From Asparagopsis taxiformis (Eukaryota; Rhodophyta; Florideophyceae; Bonnemaisoniales; Bonnemaisoniaceae): a stretch of DNA of 64,000 nucleotides. The notes beneath the pieces were generated by a model, which ran no database searches, was not told where the DNA came from, and was given only the letters and a program-made list of their open reading frames with translations. The stretch spans positions 62,001-126,000 of the forward strand of contig JALQPE010000192.1 in NCBI GenBank assembly GCA_030407315.1, given 5' to 3'. The position numbers and the translations under genes are program-made. Positions 1 to 10,535 of the stretch are shown piece after piece. Numbering within the stretch: the stretch's first letter is position 1; every line of letters starts with the position of its first letter.

Positions 1-1524
1 GAGGGTGGCCAGTGGCTGCCGTGGAGCGCGGAACGCGGCGTCGTAGACTGGGCGCATGGCGCGCTCGGAGTTCACCGACATACGGAGATCCCACACCTGC
101 TGCTGAAGTCGCCGCGCAACCACTCATGTAGCGCGTTCACGCATTTAGAAGCAGGCGACGTCGTCACCGTAGATGCCGTCTTGTCTGAATTTTCCTCTAA
201 CCAGTAGCATGTGATGCGCGCAACGAATTCGCGGGAGTATGCGCAGTACCTTGGGATGGCCGCGTTGTTGGCCGTTGAGCGCCGGCGTTTCCGCGACGGG
301 CGCTACTCGTTGTTTTCCGAGGCACCACGGGCTCCTATCGACGTTACGCAGTTAGATGCGGCGCTGCGGGCGGAGTATGTGAAGGTGTACAACGAATTAC
401 AAGAGCTGAAGAAAGCCACTCAGAGTCAAGGCGCCACAATCATGTCTGGCGAAGCGGGTGCGAGTGCAGCGGCGGTCAGCGGCGCGGCGTCGGGTCCGTC
501 GGTGGTCGGCGAGAGGGCAGAGGCGCCTGCGGCAGTGGTTAGTGACGACACCGGTGTGGTAGCGGGTTCGCCGGCGGCAGAAAAGCTGCAAACTCAACTT
601 TCTTCTGCCGAACAGGGTCGTGATGAAGCGTTGTCGCGCGTGACGTCGGTCGCGCAAGCCCGAGACGAAGCCTTGGGTCGTCTTGACGAAGCCAACCGAA
701 CGCGCGACGAGGCAATCAAGGCGCGCGATGACGCGGCTGAGGCGCGCGACGAGGCCGTGTCGGTCCTGCGTGAGACGCGGAAAACGCTGGCGGAATCGGA
801 GGGTCGCGAGGCCGCGTTAAGGCGCAAGGTCGACGACGACGCTGCGCGTATTGGGCGTATGCATGACGATATCGGGAAGATGCAGAGCCGCGCGGCGGCG
901 TACAGGAAGGAGGCTGAGGATGATCGGGCGGCCCTAGCGAATCTTCAATCTCGCTGTGACGCGGCGATGTCGGCTCAGCAGACGGCGCAACGCGCGCTCG
1001 TCGAAGAGGCCAACTTGGAAGCGGAAAGGGGGCGGTCGTCAGCTCGTGTCGCCGCGGTGCGCGACGAATACCGCGAGCGAGAAAGGGAGACTGTGGGCAA
1101 GGTTCATGATACTATCGAACGTGCGCACAGGTTGGGCTCGGCGTTGAACGATGTCGGTGGCTTCATGCAGCGGTCCCCGACTGGATTCATTGGCGAGAAA
1201 GAGTCGGCCGGCGAAACGCAGTCCGTGAGCGAGTTGCGCGTAGAAGCGGTACGTGGTGCGGCGGGGAGCGTTGGCTCGGGACGCGGCGGAGCACGGCCCA
1301 TGAGGCGTTCGCGCGCGGCCGCAGCTTCGACGGGTCGCACAGGTATCCCTCCACTTCGGATTGGCGTACATGATGGGAGCGTCGTTCGGGTGTTGAATCC
1401 CGAGCGGCGACGCGGTCACCAGGCAGATACGGCTTCGAGCCGAGCTCGTACGCGCAATACGGCCGGTAGTTCGTCAAGCCGTCTCACGCGTCGAGACGGC
1501 GACACGCGCGCACCTCCGTCCTGA
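1..1524 (+). CDS. Antisense ORF of element A, C-terminal part with one in-frame TAG
   Basis: This frame runs against gag-pol and lies between the chromodomain and the missing 3' LTR of A. It is open from the window edge, meets a TAG at 205-207, and continues to a TGA at 1522-1524; the first ATG after the TAG is at 214. From about nucleotide 580 to 1110 it encodes a long charged coiled coil with repeated AxDEA-type heptads rich in Arg, Glu, Asp and Ala. An Arg- and Ser-rich tail follows. I recognise no domain. Position, orientation and coiled-coil C-terminus match the antisense ORF at 38280-41309 in element C, although I see no strong residue-level match. The N-terminal half is off the window; the ORF at 62948-64000 shows what that half probably looks like in a relative. 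An ORF by chance is possible but unlikely at this length and in a repeated position. Confidence 0.6.
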
Positions 1525-3198
1525 TCATCACTCCCTCCAGTTAGTACGCATTACATCTTCCTTTGAAATAAACTCGTCTTGTTGGTATCTACGTGTCGCA
1601 CTTCCCGCCTCTTGATTCCCTTACTCGGTATACGCGCTGTAGTGTGACGCTGGGGGACGGCAGGTGTTCGGCGTGCCAAATCACGAGGCACGTACGCGTC
1701 GGTAGCTCCTTGGTAGGGGCGCGAGTGTCGTGGCTCAAAGCCGTATGTGCCCGCTGTCCACGTCGTCGTTCGGGGGACAACCGGACGAAGTCGTCCATTC
1801 GCGTGCGCCGATATTGGGTTGCGTGTGTTATGGAGTGTGGGAGGAGGATGAAGGAAGTGAGTTGGAGCGGCCAGTCCGTCGAGATGCGATCGTCGCAGCG
1901 CGCTCGCTTCGTCGGTTCGTCGCGCGTGATTCCCGTCGCCGTTGGTTAATTCCATCGCGCATTCGCTCGCGGTTGCGGTGTCGGTTCGTCGCTACGCGCC
2001 TTCGTTTTTCGCCTTCGCGTCGGCTCGCCTGCTACCTACATTCACTTCTCACTACCGCGTGTGAATGCCGCTATATTCTCAGTGGAGACCGGCGTGCGTC
2101 CAGGTGCCTGCGTCTTTCCACCAAGTTCGAGCTGCCCGCTGGAGTCTGCGCGTGTCGTCGTCCAATCAAATGACGGCAGCGAGGGACGGCTCGTCACGGC
2201 GTGGGAGTCAGTCTGGCGGCGGCGCAATCCGGGTGCCCCTTCGCCAACAATTTTCTCGTGGGACAATTTTTGCGGGACGGTCAAATTGCTATTCTGCCGG
2301 GCCAGACTGCGCACCCAATTTCAGAGCCGCTCCCCTATTTTCGCGCGAAAACCATCGCTAGTTCCAGCGCATTGCGCATCTATAGAGTCAGTCAAGGGCG
2401 AGTTGGTGCCGGGCTTGTACGTATTTACCAGGTTGTGCGCCGACGTACGCGGGCGGGAATCTCGATGCGTGCAACAGCACAGCTTAGGCGTGGCGGTAGG
2501 CGGTTATTGGGAGTTACGTGGCGTGAACGACGAGTAGTTGCGTGGCGAAGAAAGAAAGATCGGGGCGTAGGCGAAGAGTGATGCGTGGTGCTTCCTGGCA
2601 ATGTTGGCGCGGCTCGAGCAACGGTTTCCGAACTTCGCACAGGTGGTTAGCAGGCGGTGTCTAGGGGGTAAGCGAGTGGGCTCGATTTCTGCGCGTCGAC
2701 GGTGTTCCACGCGACGCGTGTCGTCAATAGCGGTACAAAACGTTCGTTTGTATGCTCGCGCAAGTGTTCAGATTCCAGCTAGCCTAGCCCAGAGTGGTGT
2801 GCCTCCGTGCGGGTAGTTGACGCGGGTAGTAACACAGCGCGCAAACGACGAATCATGTACGGCCTGCCGGACGGGTGCGAACGCGGCTCGCGAGCGGCGC
2901 CGCTTTATTGCGTACGACGGTAGTTCCAGGTCATTCAGCGGTAGAATGTCAATTGCGCGGAGCGCGGCGAAACTTCGTCTGACGTCGCGGCTTATCGTTT
3001 CCGTGCGGCGCCCCGTTGCCGCTTCGAGAAGGCTGGGCGTCTCGGGTACGCGAAGTTGACGGCAACGATGATGTGTCGGCGCGCTTTTTCGCATGCACGT
3101 CGGAGAGCGTCTCGTGGGCTTGGCTCGTCTTCTCCATGAGCCATGCAGGTGCCATCCTTGGTTCGCGTGTCTCTTCTGGTTCGGCGGTTCTCTGCGAG
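1525..3198. other. GC-rich 3' untranslated region of element A
   Basis: This 1.7-kb stretch lies between the convergent ends of the antisense ORF (stop at 1524) and the chromodomain frame (stop at 3199). Several ORFs of 60 to 160 codons occur on both strands, as expected in GC-rich DNA. None resembles a known family or is repeated in elements B or C. I see no convincing gene. Confidence 0.5.
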
Positions 3199-3627
3199 TC
3201 ATATGCGTAGCGGGCGGTAGTGCGCCCTCTTGTCCGCCAATCGCGAACTTGAGCGGCTGGGGGGCGTCGGACGCGGCTTGGTGACGCTTGTCGTTTTCGG
3301 GGTGAGACTCTTCGGTGGGGGTCCCCGGCGGTTGCGTGACGTAGCGCGGCCGGTCTCGGTGTCGCGTTCGGTGGCGTTCGGAGCGGCTCGCTTTAGGTCT
3401 TTGCGAAAGCGTGCGACGATAGGCGCGGGTAGCGAGCCCACGGGTTCCCAGGTATCATCGCGCGGCGAATATCCTTTCCAACGCACTCGGAAAACGGCCT
3501 CCCCCGCATCGTCAATGCCTTCGGCCATGAGTTTGTCGATCATAAATTCGCGCGTTCCGTACCCAGCCAGGGTACGGAACGCGCGAAAAAATAAAAGTCT
3601 GACACTCTGGGTTAACCTTGCGCGCAT
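3199..3627 (-). CDS. Chromodomain module of element A, in a frame shifted from integrase
   Basis: Residues after the internal GTREFMIDKL stretch form a chromodomain: a hydrophobic strand, then FRVRWKGY and DDTWEP, which supply the aromatic residues expected to hold a methyl-lysine. The tail is basic with Ser, Pro and Thr. In chromoviruses this module is the C-terminus of integrase and guides insertion to modified chromatin. Here it is in another frame from integrase (+1 along the mRNA), and the change falls at a perfect 18-bp inverted repeat (3547-3564 with 3570-3587). It may be a broken fusion, a recoding site or a separate polypeptide. Only the part downstream of about 3550 is homologous; the upstream part of this frame overlaps integrase. 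Confidence 0.82.
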   Translation of the reverse strand: MRARLTQSVRLLFFRAFRTLAGYGTREFMIDKLMAEGIDDAGEAVFRVRWKGYSPRDDTWEPVGSLPAPIVARFRKDLKRAAPNATERDTETGRATSRNRRGPPPKSLTPKTTSVTKPRPTPPSRSSSRLADKRAHYRPLRI

Positions 3628-5005
3628 TTTCAGGGTCGCGTTCGTTGCGTCGCGTCGCGCCGCTAGCGTCTTCCGCTTCGGCAGTATCTTCCTCGTTGCC
3701 CAGCGAGGCCGGCGCGTGCGTCGCGATTCGCGGTGCGAGGCGGAAGCGGTCGGAACTAATGAGCTCAGGCACGCCGTCTATTACGATTTCGTAGGTATGG
3801 CCGCGACAGCTTATTACGGGGAAGGGGCCGGAGACAGGGTAGTCCAGTTTCGACGCGCGCGTTCCCTCGTCTCGCTGCGCTTGAGTCGTCGCTCCCTCAC
3901 GGGTATCCAAGTATACTTGGTCGCCAACCTTGACGTCCTTGTTCACTGCGCGTACGCCGCGGTCAAAGTCTCGTTTGTAACGCGCTTGCGCTTTCTTCAA
4001 CGAGCTCGCTGCGCGCGCGTAGGCGTCCGATAATCGCGCTAGAAATTCCATACGAAGGTACGGCGTGCTGCGAATCGTGTCCAATTGTTCCGTCCCCAGC
4101 GATACGGGGTAGCGCGTGAGCGTAAGTTCGAATGGAGACGTATTCGTCGAGCGGTGTATCGCGCGGTTATAAGCGTACGCTAGCGCGTCTAAATGCTCGT
4201 CCCAATCCTTTCGTTCTTCATCTACGTAATGGCGCAGCGTCGCGACGATGGTGCGGTTCATGCGCTCTACCTGTCCGTTCGATTGCGGGTGGTACGTCGT
4301 TGTTAATATGTTCCGCGTACCCATCAGCTCGCAAGTCTCCTGAAACAGCTTCGAGCGGAATTGCGGCCCGTTGTCCGAAAGTAGCGTACGCGGAGGTCCG
4401 TAAACTAAAACCCAGTCTCGACAAAACGCTTTCGCAATGGAGAGCGCGGATACGCGTCCGAGCGCAATGAGTCTGCAAAGCTTGCTGTAGCGGTCGGCGA
4501 TTACGAGTACGAAGCGGCGTTGGCGCGGAGTCTCGGGCAGCGGTCCCAAAATATCGATAGCGACGTCTTCGAGCGGGCGCGTTGCGGGAAATAGCTTCAG
4601 GGCGTTTGTGTGGCGATATTGCGTAATGCGGTTACGTGCGCACGCATCGCATTGTCTCACCGTAGTGTAGAAGTCTACGCTCATCATCGGCCAATAGTAC
4701 GCACGTCGGATGGCGTCGTATTTGCGTCGTGCGCCCGGGTGTCCTGCAGTTACCGCGTAATGGTTAGCTCGCAAAATGCGCCCCTTAATCGCTTCGGGCA
4801 CGACTATCTGCGTGGCGTCGTCGAGCGGCGCGGTCCTCATGAGTATCCCATCGGGGGACAGATGAAAACGCGATTGCTGCGCGGTTTCGACGTCGCGTTT
4901 CGCGTTTTGGCAGAATTCGTCCTTCGCTTGCTCGCGTATCCACTCGTCAGCGGATACGGGTGGTTCGATACATGCTGGAGATGTCAGCAGAAAATCCAGG
5001 GTAGG
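3512..5005 (-). CDS. Integrase of element A
   Basis: This is the Gypsy-type integrase that inserts the cDNA copy into chromatin. It shows the zinc-binding region with the pattern H-x4-H...C-x2-C (AGHPG and CDACARN), then the core with the first Asp in AIDILGPL, the second in LLSDNGPQF and the Glu in NGQVERMNR, spaced as in DD35E enzymes. A GPY/F-like module (SGPFPVI) follows. The frame is continuous with RNase H upstream except for one TAG at 5006-5008. It runs on past the start of the chromodomain in the wrong frame and ends at 3512. Catalytic residues are all present, so only the stop and the frame change argue against function. Confidence 0.9.
   Translation of the reverse strand, partial: PTLDFLLTSPACIEPPVSADEWIREQAKDEFCQNAKRDVETAQQSRFHLSPDGILMRTAPLDDATQIVVPEAIKGRILRANHYAVTAGHPGARRKYDAIRRAYYWPMMSVDFYTTVRQCDACARNRITQYRHTNALKLFPATRPLEDVAIDILGPLPETPRQRRFVLVIADRYSKLCRLIALGRVSALSIAKAFCRDWVLVYGPPRTLLSDNGPQFRSKLFQETCELMGTRNILTTTYHPQSNGQVERMNRTIVATLRHYVDEERKDWDEHLDALAYAYNRAIHRSTNTSPFELTLTRYPVSLGTEQLDTIRSTPYLRMEFLARLSDAYARAASSLKKAQARYKRDFDRGVRAVNKDVKVGDQVYLDTREGATTQAQRDEGTRASKLDYPVSGPFPVISCRGHTYEIVIDGVPELISSDRFRLAPRIATHAPASLGNEEDTAEAEDASGATRRNERDPENARKVNPECQTFIFSRVPYPGWVRNARIYDRQTHGRRH
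3547..3587. repeat. Perfect 18-bp inverted repeat at the integrase/chromodomain junction
   Basis: The arms 3547-3564 and 3570-3587 are exact reverse complements around a 5-base loop. The repeat lies inside the coding region of A, where the open frame changes from integrase to chromodomain. In the minus-strand RNA it would form a stable GC-rich hairpin, preceded by a run of U. Confidence 0.9.
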
Positions 5006-7342
5006 CTAGTATTCTCCGTAGTCGCATAGTAGCGCGGCGTCGGTCCGCGCGGGCGCGTTCGCGTGCGGTTCGACCGTCGTGACGATATTCGCTGCGCCGA
5101 AGCAGGGTATCTCGTCCGGTATTTCTGTTTCTTCGCCACTTCGCGTGGCCATTCGCGAGAGCGCGTCGGCGATAACGTGGCGTTTTCCCTTCTTGTATTC
5201 GACGTCGAATTCGAACTCGGCGAGTCGCAACCGCCAGCGCGCGAGTCGTCCTTCCGCAGAGGTCATGTTTAGAATCCAGCGCAGCGAATTGTGGTCCGTG
5301 CGAACCGTGAACTTCCGTCCTTCCAAATATGCGCGTAATAACAAAACTGCCCATACTACTGCGAGGCATTCGCGTTCCGTCGTCGAATAATTGCGCTCCG
5401 CGTCGTTAAGCGTACGCGACCAGTATCCGACTGGATGTAGTACGTCGTCGTCCGCGTCTAAATGCAGTAATGCGCATCCGATTTGTCCCTGCGACGCGTC
5501 GGTATCGAGCACGTACGGGTGAAATTCGCGCGGTAGGCGGAGAATAGGCGGAGACAGCATCGCTTGTCGCAATGATTCGAACGCGAATTTTTCGACGAAT
5601 CGGCGGTAGACATTGCAAGTTCCTAGAAAACTGCGCAGCTGCGTTTTTATCGTCGGGTATGTCGCGTCGTGCAGCGCGTCGCATTTCGTCGTCGGCATGG
5701 ATAGCTTCCCCGGCGAAATAGTATGCCCCAGATAGCCTACCGAGCGCTTGAAGAACTTGGTCTTCGCGAACTTTAGCGAAACGCCAGCGCGTCCGAGGAT
5801 TCCCAGTATTTCGTCGACGTGGTGCACGTGCGCGTTTAAGTCGGCGGAAAAGATGATTACGTCATCCAGGTAGACAAGGCAATGCTGCCATTTCACGTTC
5901 GCTAGCAAAATATCGAGCGCGCGCTGAAATGTCGCGGGCGCGTTCGAAAACCCGAAGGGCATGCGGCGGAAACGGTACGTACCAACGTGCGACGTAAACG
6001 TAGACTTATCGCGGTCTGCGTGCGCTACTGGGATTTCCCAATATCCCGAATTGCAATCCAGCGAAGTGAAAACCGTCGCGTTGCCGAGCGAGTCGACGCA
6101 ATCGTCCATGCGCGGAATCGGATACGCGTCCTTCACGGTGGCGGCGTTTAGGCGGCGGTAGTCGATGCAGAAGCGGGAGGTCCCGTCCTTCTTGGGTACG
6201 ACTACGACCGGGCTTGCCCATTCCGACGTAGCGGGCTCGATTACTCCAGCGCGGAGCATCTTCTCCACTTGCGTACGGATAATTTCGCGCGACGTGTGTC
6301 CAGCGCGGTACGGCGGTTGGTTGACGGGGGTCGCCCCCGGAACCAGTTCGATGCGATGTTCCGTCGCGTGGATGGCTCCAAGCGTGCCGTTCCACATTTG
6401 CTCGTGCTTGCGTAGCATCTCGATAATCTGCGCGTGTAGGTCGTTGTCTACTCGCTCGTCGCGTAGCGTCGCGCGTAGAAGATCTTCCCAATGCGACGTC
6501 GCGTTCGCAATTCCGTCGGCTTCGCGCGGTTCCGGCGGTCTCGTAGCGTTGCGTCGCGTTGCATCGTCGGGCGGTTGGTCTTGCGGGGTCGGCGCCTCTT
6601 GTGCAACCTGTAGGCAACCCACGGGGTTGGGCACTGCGGCGCCCACATTCCTGCCTTTGGGCAATACCTGTAGGCGGGTACCGGCGTTGTGCACATGCAC
6701 ACTGAAGGGCAAGTTCCTTTTAACCTGCGTTTCACCATTGGCTAGACGCAGCAACTTCTGCCCATAGAGGTTGGTCGCGGGTATCGTAATGCAGCGTCCG
6801 TCAGCGCCCGTGGTGACTTCGATAGCTCGCGTCGCGTGCGGTGGAATCGACTTGTGACGCGCGACGCGGATAGGCGCGAAATCTGCTGGTCGGGTAGTCT
6901 TGGGGGTCGGTGCGCGGCGCGGTTTCGTCGGCGTGCGTGGGAGCATCGGAACGTGGTCCCCATAGTGGGTTCGCAGCGCGCGCTGCGGTCCGGTATAGAT
7001 CTTCCGAACCACACGGTCGATGAAGTCTGCTCCCAAAATGCAAGGGAAGGATAGGCGCGGCATCACCAGAAAAGTTTGAAGGTGCACGCGGGCACCTAGA
7101 AGAACGCTAAGTCGCAGCGACGCGTTCGGCGCGAGTCGTCGTCCATTCGCGTCGATAATCGCGCAGCGCAGTGTCGGCGGCGTAGCGTGGCGCTTCCAAT
7201 CAACACCTAATACGTTCTCGCGAATGAGGCTCGGGCCCGCGCCGGTATCAAGTACGGCGGTCACCGCGGTGGCCGTACGTAGATTATATCCGACGCGGAC
7301 TTCGAGTTTGAAGTTCGCGGTAGGGGTCTGAAACAGGACCAC
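5006..7342 (-). CDS. Protease, reverse transcriptase and RNase H of element A
   Basis: The polyprotein begins with an aspartic protease (LDTGAGPSLI, Asp about residue 32). The reverse transcriptase follows, with FCIDYRRLN, the MPFGFSNAPATFQR motif and the catalytic YLDD at about 491-494. RNase H has the TDAS active-site strand near 614 and the TERECLAVVW motif. Compared with C, about 28 residues are missing between RT and RNase H, an in-frame deletion in the connection region. The frame ends at a TAG (5006-5008), but integrase continues in the same frame immediately after. The pol frame is -1 relative to gag and is open back through the gag stop at 7435, so a -1 ribosomal frameshift is a plausible expression route. 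The first Met-like codon at 7342 is GTG and is probably not the true start. Confidence 0.93.
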   Translation of the reverse strand: MVLFQTPTANFKLEVRVGYNLRTATAVTAVLDTGAGPSLIRENVLGVDWKRHATPPTLRCAIIDANGRRLAPNASLRLSVLLGARVHLQTFLVMPRLSFPCILGADFIDRVVRKIYTGPQRALRTHYGDHVPMLPRTPTKPRRAPTPKTTRPADFAPIRVARHKSIPPHATRAIEVTTGADGRCITIPATNLYGQKLLRLANGETQVKRNLPFSVHVHNAGTRLQVLPKGRNVGAAVPNPVGCLQVAQEAPTPQDQPPDDATRRNATRPPEPREADGIANATSHWEDLLRATLRDERVDNDLHAQIIEMLRKHEQMWNGTLGAIHATEHRIELVPGATPVNQPPYRAGHTSREIIRTQVEKMLRAGVIEPATSEWASPVVVVPKKDGTSRFCIDYRRLNAATVKDAYPIPRMDDCVDSLGNATVFTSLDCNSGYWEIPVAHADRDKSTFTSHVGTYRFRRMPFGFSNAPATFQRALDILLANVKWQHCLVYLDDVIIFSADLNAHVHHVDEILGILGRAGVSLKFAKTKFFKRSVGYLGHTISPGKLSMPTTKCDALHDATYPTIKTQLRSFLGTCNVYRRFVEKFAFESLRQAMLSPPILRLPREFHPYVLDTDASQGQIGCALLHLDADDDVLHPVGYWSRTLNDAERNYSTTERECLAVVWAVLLLRAYLEGRKFTVRTDHNSLRWILNMTSAEGRLARWRLRLAEFEFDVEYKKGKRHVIADALSRMATRSGEETEIPDEIPCFGAANIVTTVEPHANAPARTDAALLCDYGEY

Positions 7343-7434
7343 TGTTTCGGGTGGTAACGGAGGCGGTTTTTCGCGCGGCGGTTGTGTCGTCGCGCTTCGC
7401 GTGTCCGTTGGGTGAGGAGGAGTCGGCCCACCCG

Positions 7435-9372
7435 CTACGATTCCTCGTAGGCGTTTCCCGGGTCTTCTGCGAAGCGAACCGAGTGGGGCGTGAGCTGCTC
7501 GCCGTCGAGCGCCTCGTTTTCGCGCGTGCGTTCGCTTTCGCGCTCGCCCGCGTCATCGTCCGCGGAAACTTCGAAAACCTGAACGTTGCGCTGCAGGTTC
7601 AGTTCTTCGAGCGTTAGGCGCGCGTGGCTATGCATCTCGCGAATCGCGGCCTGTTGCTCGGATGAGAGCAACGGACAGCTCTCCATGGGGTGTCCGAACT
7701 TCCGGCATATCAGACATCGGAACGCCGCTGTGCGAGACGTGTCGGCCGGTGCCGTCTGTCTCACGATAGGCGGTGGGTAAGTTGCGCGCGGTATGTGCGC
7801 CGTGTACGGTCCCGTGCGTTCGCGTTCTCGGTCGTCTTTATGCGCAAAGCGGCGCGGGCGGTCGGCAGGCGACGCGTCGCGAGAGCGTGGCGTGCGATAA
7901 TTCGACGAGAGGGTGCCAAGCGAGGTTGGACTTCGCATGGGGCTCGGGGTCGAGAACTTCCGTTCGCGCGACGCGTGCGGCGTCGCGGCGGGAGTTGAGA
8001 CGTTTGGAGATGGGAGGCCTGAAGGGGGGGTGTGCCCCACGGTCAGCGCTTGCATCGTCGGTGTCTCGTCCTCTTCCACGTAGAGCGCAGGCGTTCGTCG
8101 CAGTAGCGGTCGCGGGCTCGTCGTCGGGGTCATCGCTCGGTGCGTGTCCCCGTGGCTCTGCGCCATAGAGACTAGCTCTCGAAAAGTATATCGACGCGGG
8201 TCGCGAGACAGCGCGTCACGTACGAGGTGTTGCGCGTAAGGGCGTAGACCGTCGACGAAAATAGAAACAAGCGTTCGATCGCTAAATGCATCGCCGCAGC
8301 GCAACGCGCGGCGTCGTAGTCTAGTAGCGAACTGCGTCTCGGTTTCCTTCGGGTCTTGCGTTTGTTGCGCCACGTCACGGTACGCTTGCGCGACGTCGCC
8401 TTCGCGCGCATAGGTTAGCAGGAGCCACTGAACGGCTTCCGCGTAGCACGTAATCGAATCGACGCCCGCGCGCGCTCCTCGGAACGTTCGTCCCACGTAC
8501 GTTTGGAACGTGTCGCGCGCCTCGTCGGCCAGGAAATACTTGAGAATCGGCAGCGCTGCGCCTTCGGATACGCCGGTGTCGTCGCATGCGCTCTTGAAAT
8601 ACTTCAGCAACGATAGCACGGCGATTCCATCAGCGCCCGTGAAATTCTCTCCTTGCATCGAATGGCGCACCATTTTCGCGGTGTTAGATTACGCAAGAAA
8701 TACGTGCGATACGAAAACGCGCGCGTGAACAGCTCGTTCAACGGCTGGATTTCTACCAGCCCGGGATGCGCGGGTCCGTCGACGCTATCCGAACGCGGGT
8801 GATCGTCGAATGACAGGTCCTGGCGCGCCAGTTCCAGCCACCCTTCGGGATCCGCATTGCGCGCGTAGTTCGTAGGAGTCGCGCGCGTTGCGGTTCGCGT
8901 TCGGTTTTCGCGCGCAGCGAGGTTCGCGCGGTCGGTATTATGCTCCTCGCGGGAGTCCATCGTAGTGACGATTAGGTTGCGGACTTGCGCCCTCATCTGA
9001 GCCGTCAATCCACGTGATTGGCCCTTTATGGCGCAATCCACCGCAGCTCGTACTTCAGCCTGGAGCATGCATTGGAACGCAGGGTCGTCCACTACTTGTC
9101 GAACCAAGCTCGGAAGCGTTGCGAACGGCGTAGCGTGCACGTCGGAAACGTGTAACTCGGCCTCGCGCTTCGTTGCGGCGCCATCGTCGGACGTTTGCGC
9201 GTCGTCATCGATACTCGCGAGCGCTTGCGTCGGTAATGGCGGCCAAGGGGGAGCGGTAGGGTCAGGGGTCAGGGATATGTGAAGCGACCAGTGCGTCGAC
9301 TGCGTGCGTTTGCGACGCGACTGGCGGCGGTTCGGTCGGCGCGTTCGATCGCTCGCGCGCGGAGGGATCCAT
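7435..9372 (-). CDS. Gag of element A, with two frameshifts
   Basis: Gag forms the virus-like particle and binds the RNA. The capsid-like region at about 8670-8150 aligns with gag of B and C (LLKYF, TGVSEG, DGLRP stretches). A CCHC zinc knuckle follows, CLICRKFGHPMESC, at about 7730-7690. The likely start is the ATG at 9372, because an N-terminus with acidic and Pro-rich residues follows. That frame is lost near 9265, where a 7-bp tandem duplication (CCCTGAC repeated) shifts it. The second segment (to about 8660) and the third (8673-7435) are also in different frames. The gene is therefore broken in this copy. It ends at a TAG just before the protease. Confidence 0.88.
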
Positions 9373-9761
9373 CGGCGCGGTTTCGTTCGATCGTCGCTTA
9401 GGGAAAAAGGGAAAAGGGATGATGGGAAGGGAAAAAGGGGAATTCGGCGCGCGTCAAAATCGAGCGTCGGCGCGCCGAAAAATTGGCAAGTAAAAAGGGA
9501 AGCGCTTCCCGAAAATTGTCTGCGTATCGGGCGCGCGTATTAGGGGTGAGGGGGACGAGTTCGCTCGCAGGAGGGCTTCTTCCTCCCTCGGAACGCGTGA
9601 GGACGGGTCTCGATCGTCCGCGAACCCAATATTTTCGGCACCGCCGAACCCGCGTTAGGGTTGCGAACTAGCGCGCGCACGCGCGGCGTATTTGATCGCG
9701 TCGTTCCGCGCGGCGAATCGTCGTAGTAGAGATAGGGTAGTTGTACAAAACCAGAGAGGCT
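9373..9761 (-). other. Leader of element A (part; the rest is 58627-58799)
   Basis: This is untranslated sequence between gag and the primer-binding site of A, cut by element B. It contains short A-rich runs (for example gggaaaaagggaaaaggg near 9400). The last five bases, AGGCT, are the target duplication of B. I see no gene. Confidence 0.75.
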
Positions 9762-10419
9762 TGTCATACCACGGAGTGGTCTGCCCTTGTGGGGTCGTGT
9801 CGACATCCTATTGGACGACCCCGGTTCCGGAATAACCAATGGAAACGGCCTCGCTGTACATCAGACCAGTGAGGGAGAGGGACCCATTGGGACAACTAAA
9901 GACCCCACAAGGGGCAAATTTTAACTAAGCTGACTCAGCTAACTTTACACTGTAACACTAACAGTCGGTGATCTCGCGGGCTCCCGCAGTCGCCATAATC
10001 AGGGATCTGATTGGTGCACATAAGGATATTTATTCCTAACTGTCTACCTACCCTAACTGTTTACAGTAACTTAGTCTAGTATAAAATGCCTCTGGATTAG
10101 CCAGAGTGCTTAACCTTTAGAGGTAACGTAAACTCGCGTGGAATTTACGACTCCACTGAACAGTGTTTGCATTGCTCAATTCTATCCTTCCAGGACGAAT
10201 TAGCTTTAGCTATACAGCTCGACGGGTTACGTCTTTTGCTCCATCAATACGCACTTCGTGCGTGAGCACCCTCAACCTTCACCCGGCATTACCGGAAGAC
10301 CTTTCGTGGTATACTCGCTATTGGCAGTTGACGCAAGATTCACTTGCTCTACCACACTACCGAGGCTCGGGACACCTGTAGGGTGGTTTTGCCGCTTTGC
10401 GGATTTTCTACCTACTACA
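9762..10419 (+). repeat. 5' LTR of element B
   Basis: This 658-bp terminal repeat starts TGTCATACC, ends CTACTACA and is repeated at 57969-58626 without any difference that I could find. A TATAAAA box at 10080-10086 is the probable core promoter. It is followed directly by the primer-binding site. Confidence 0.96.
10080..10086 (+). promoter_or_regulatory. Probable TATA box in LTR of B
   Basis: TATAAAA lies in the middle of the LTR. An equivalent box is at the corresponding place in the LTR of C, which supports a shared promoter. No transcription start can be fixed from sequence alone. Confidence 0.55.
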
Positions 10420-10420
10420 T

Positions 10421-10438
10421 TGGTCTCTCGACCTAGAA
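10421..10438 (+). promoter_or_regulatory. Primer-binding site of element B
   Basis: TGGTCTCTCGACCTAGAA starts two bases after the LTR end. The TGG start fits pairing with the CCA end of a tRNA. The same 18 bases occur in C (16218-16235) and, on the minus strand, in A (58800-58817). The tRNA is not identified. Confidence 0.8.
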
Positions 10439-10535
10439 TCTTACCGTCATCTCAGCCGACTGGCAACACACCGAAACCACTCAAGAAGAGTAAACTCGTC
10501 GTTAGACGTGAGATCATTGAACAAGAGTATAAGTG

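Noticed and set aside
1730..2537. Overlapping frames of up to 158 codons in the 3' region of A
   Set aside because: Both strands are open by composition, there are no motifs, and I find no counterpart in the other elements.
3230..4033. Plus-strand 267-codon frame
   Set aside because: It lies opposite integrase and chromodomain of A, which carry all recognisable motifs. It is a GC-rich shadow.
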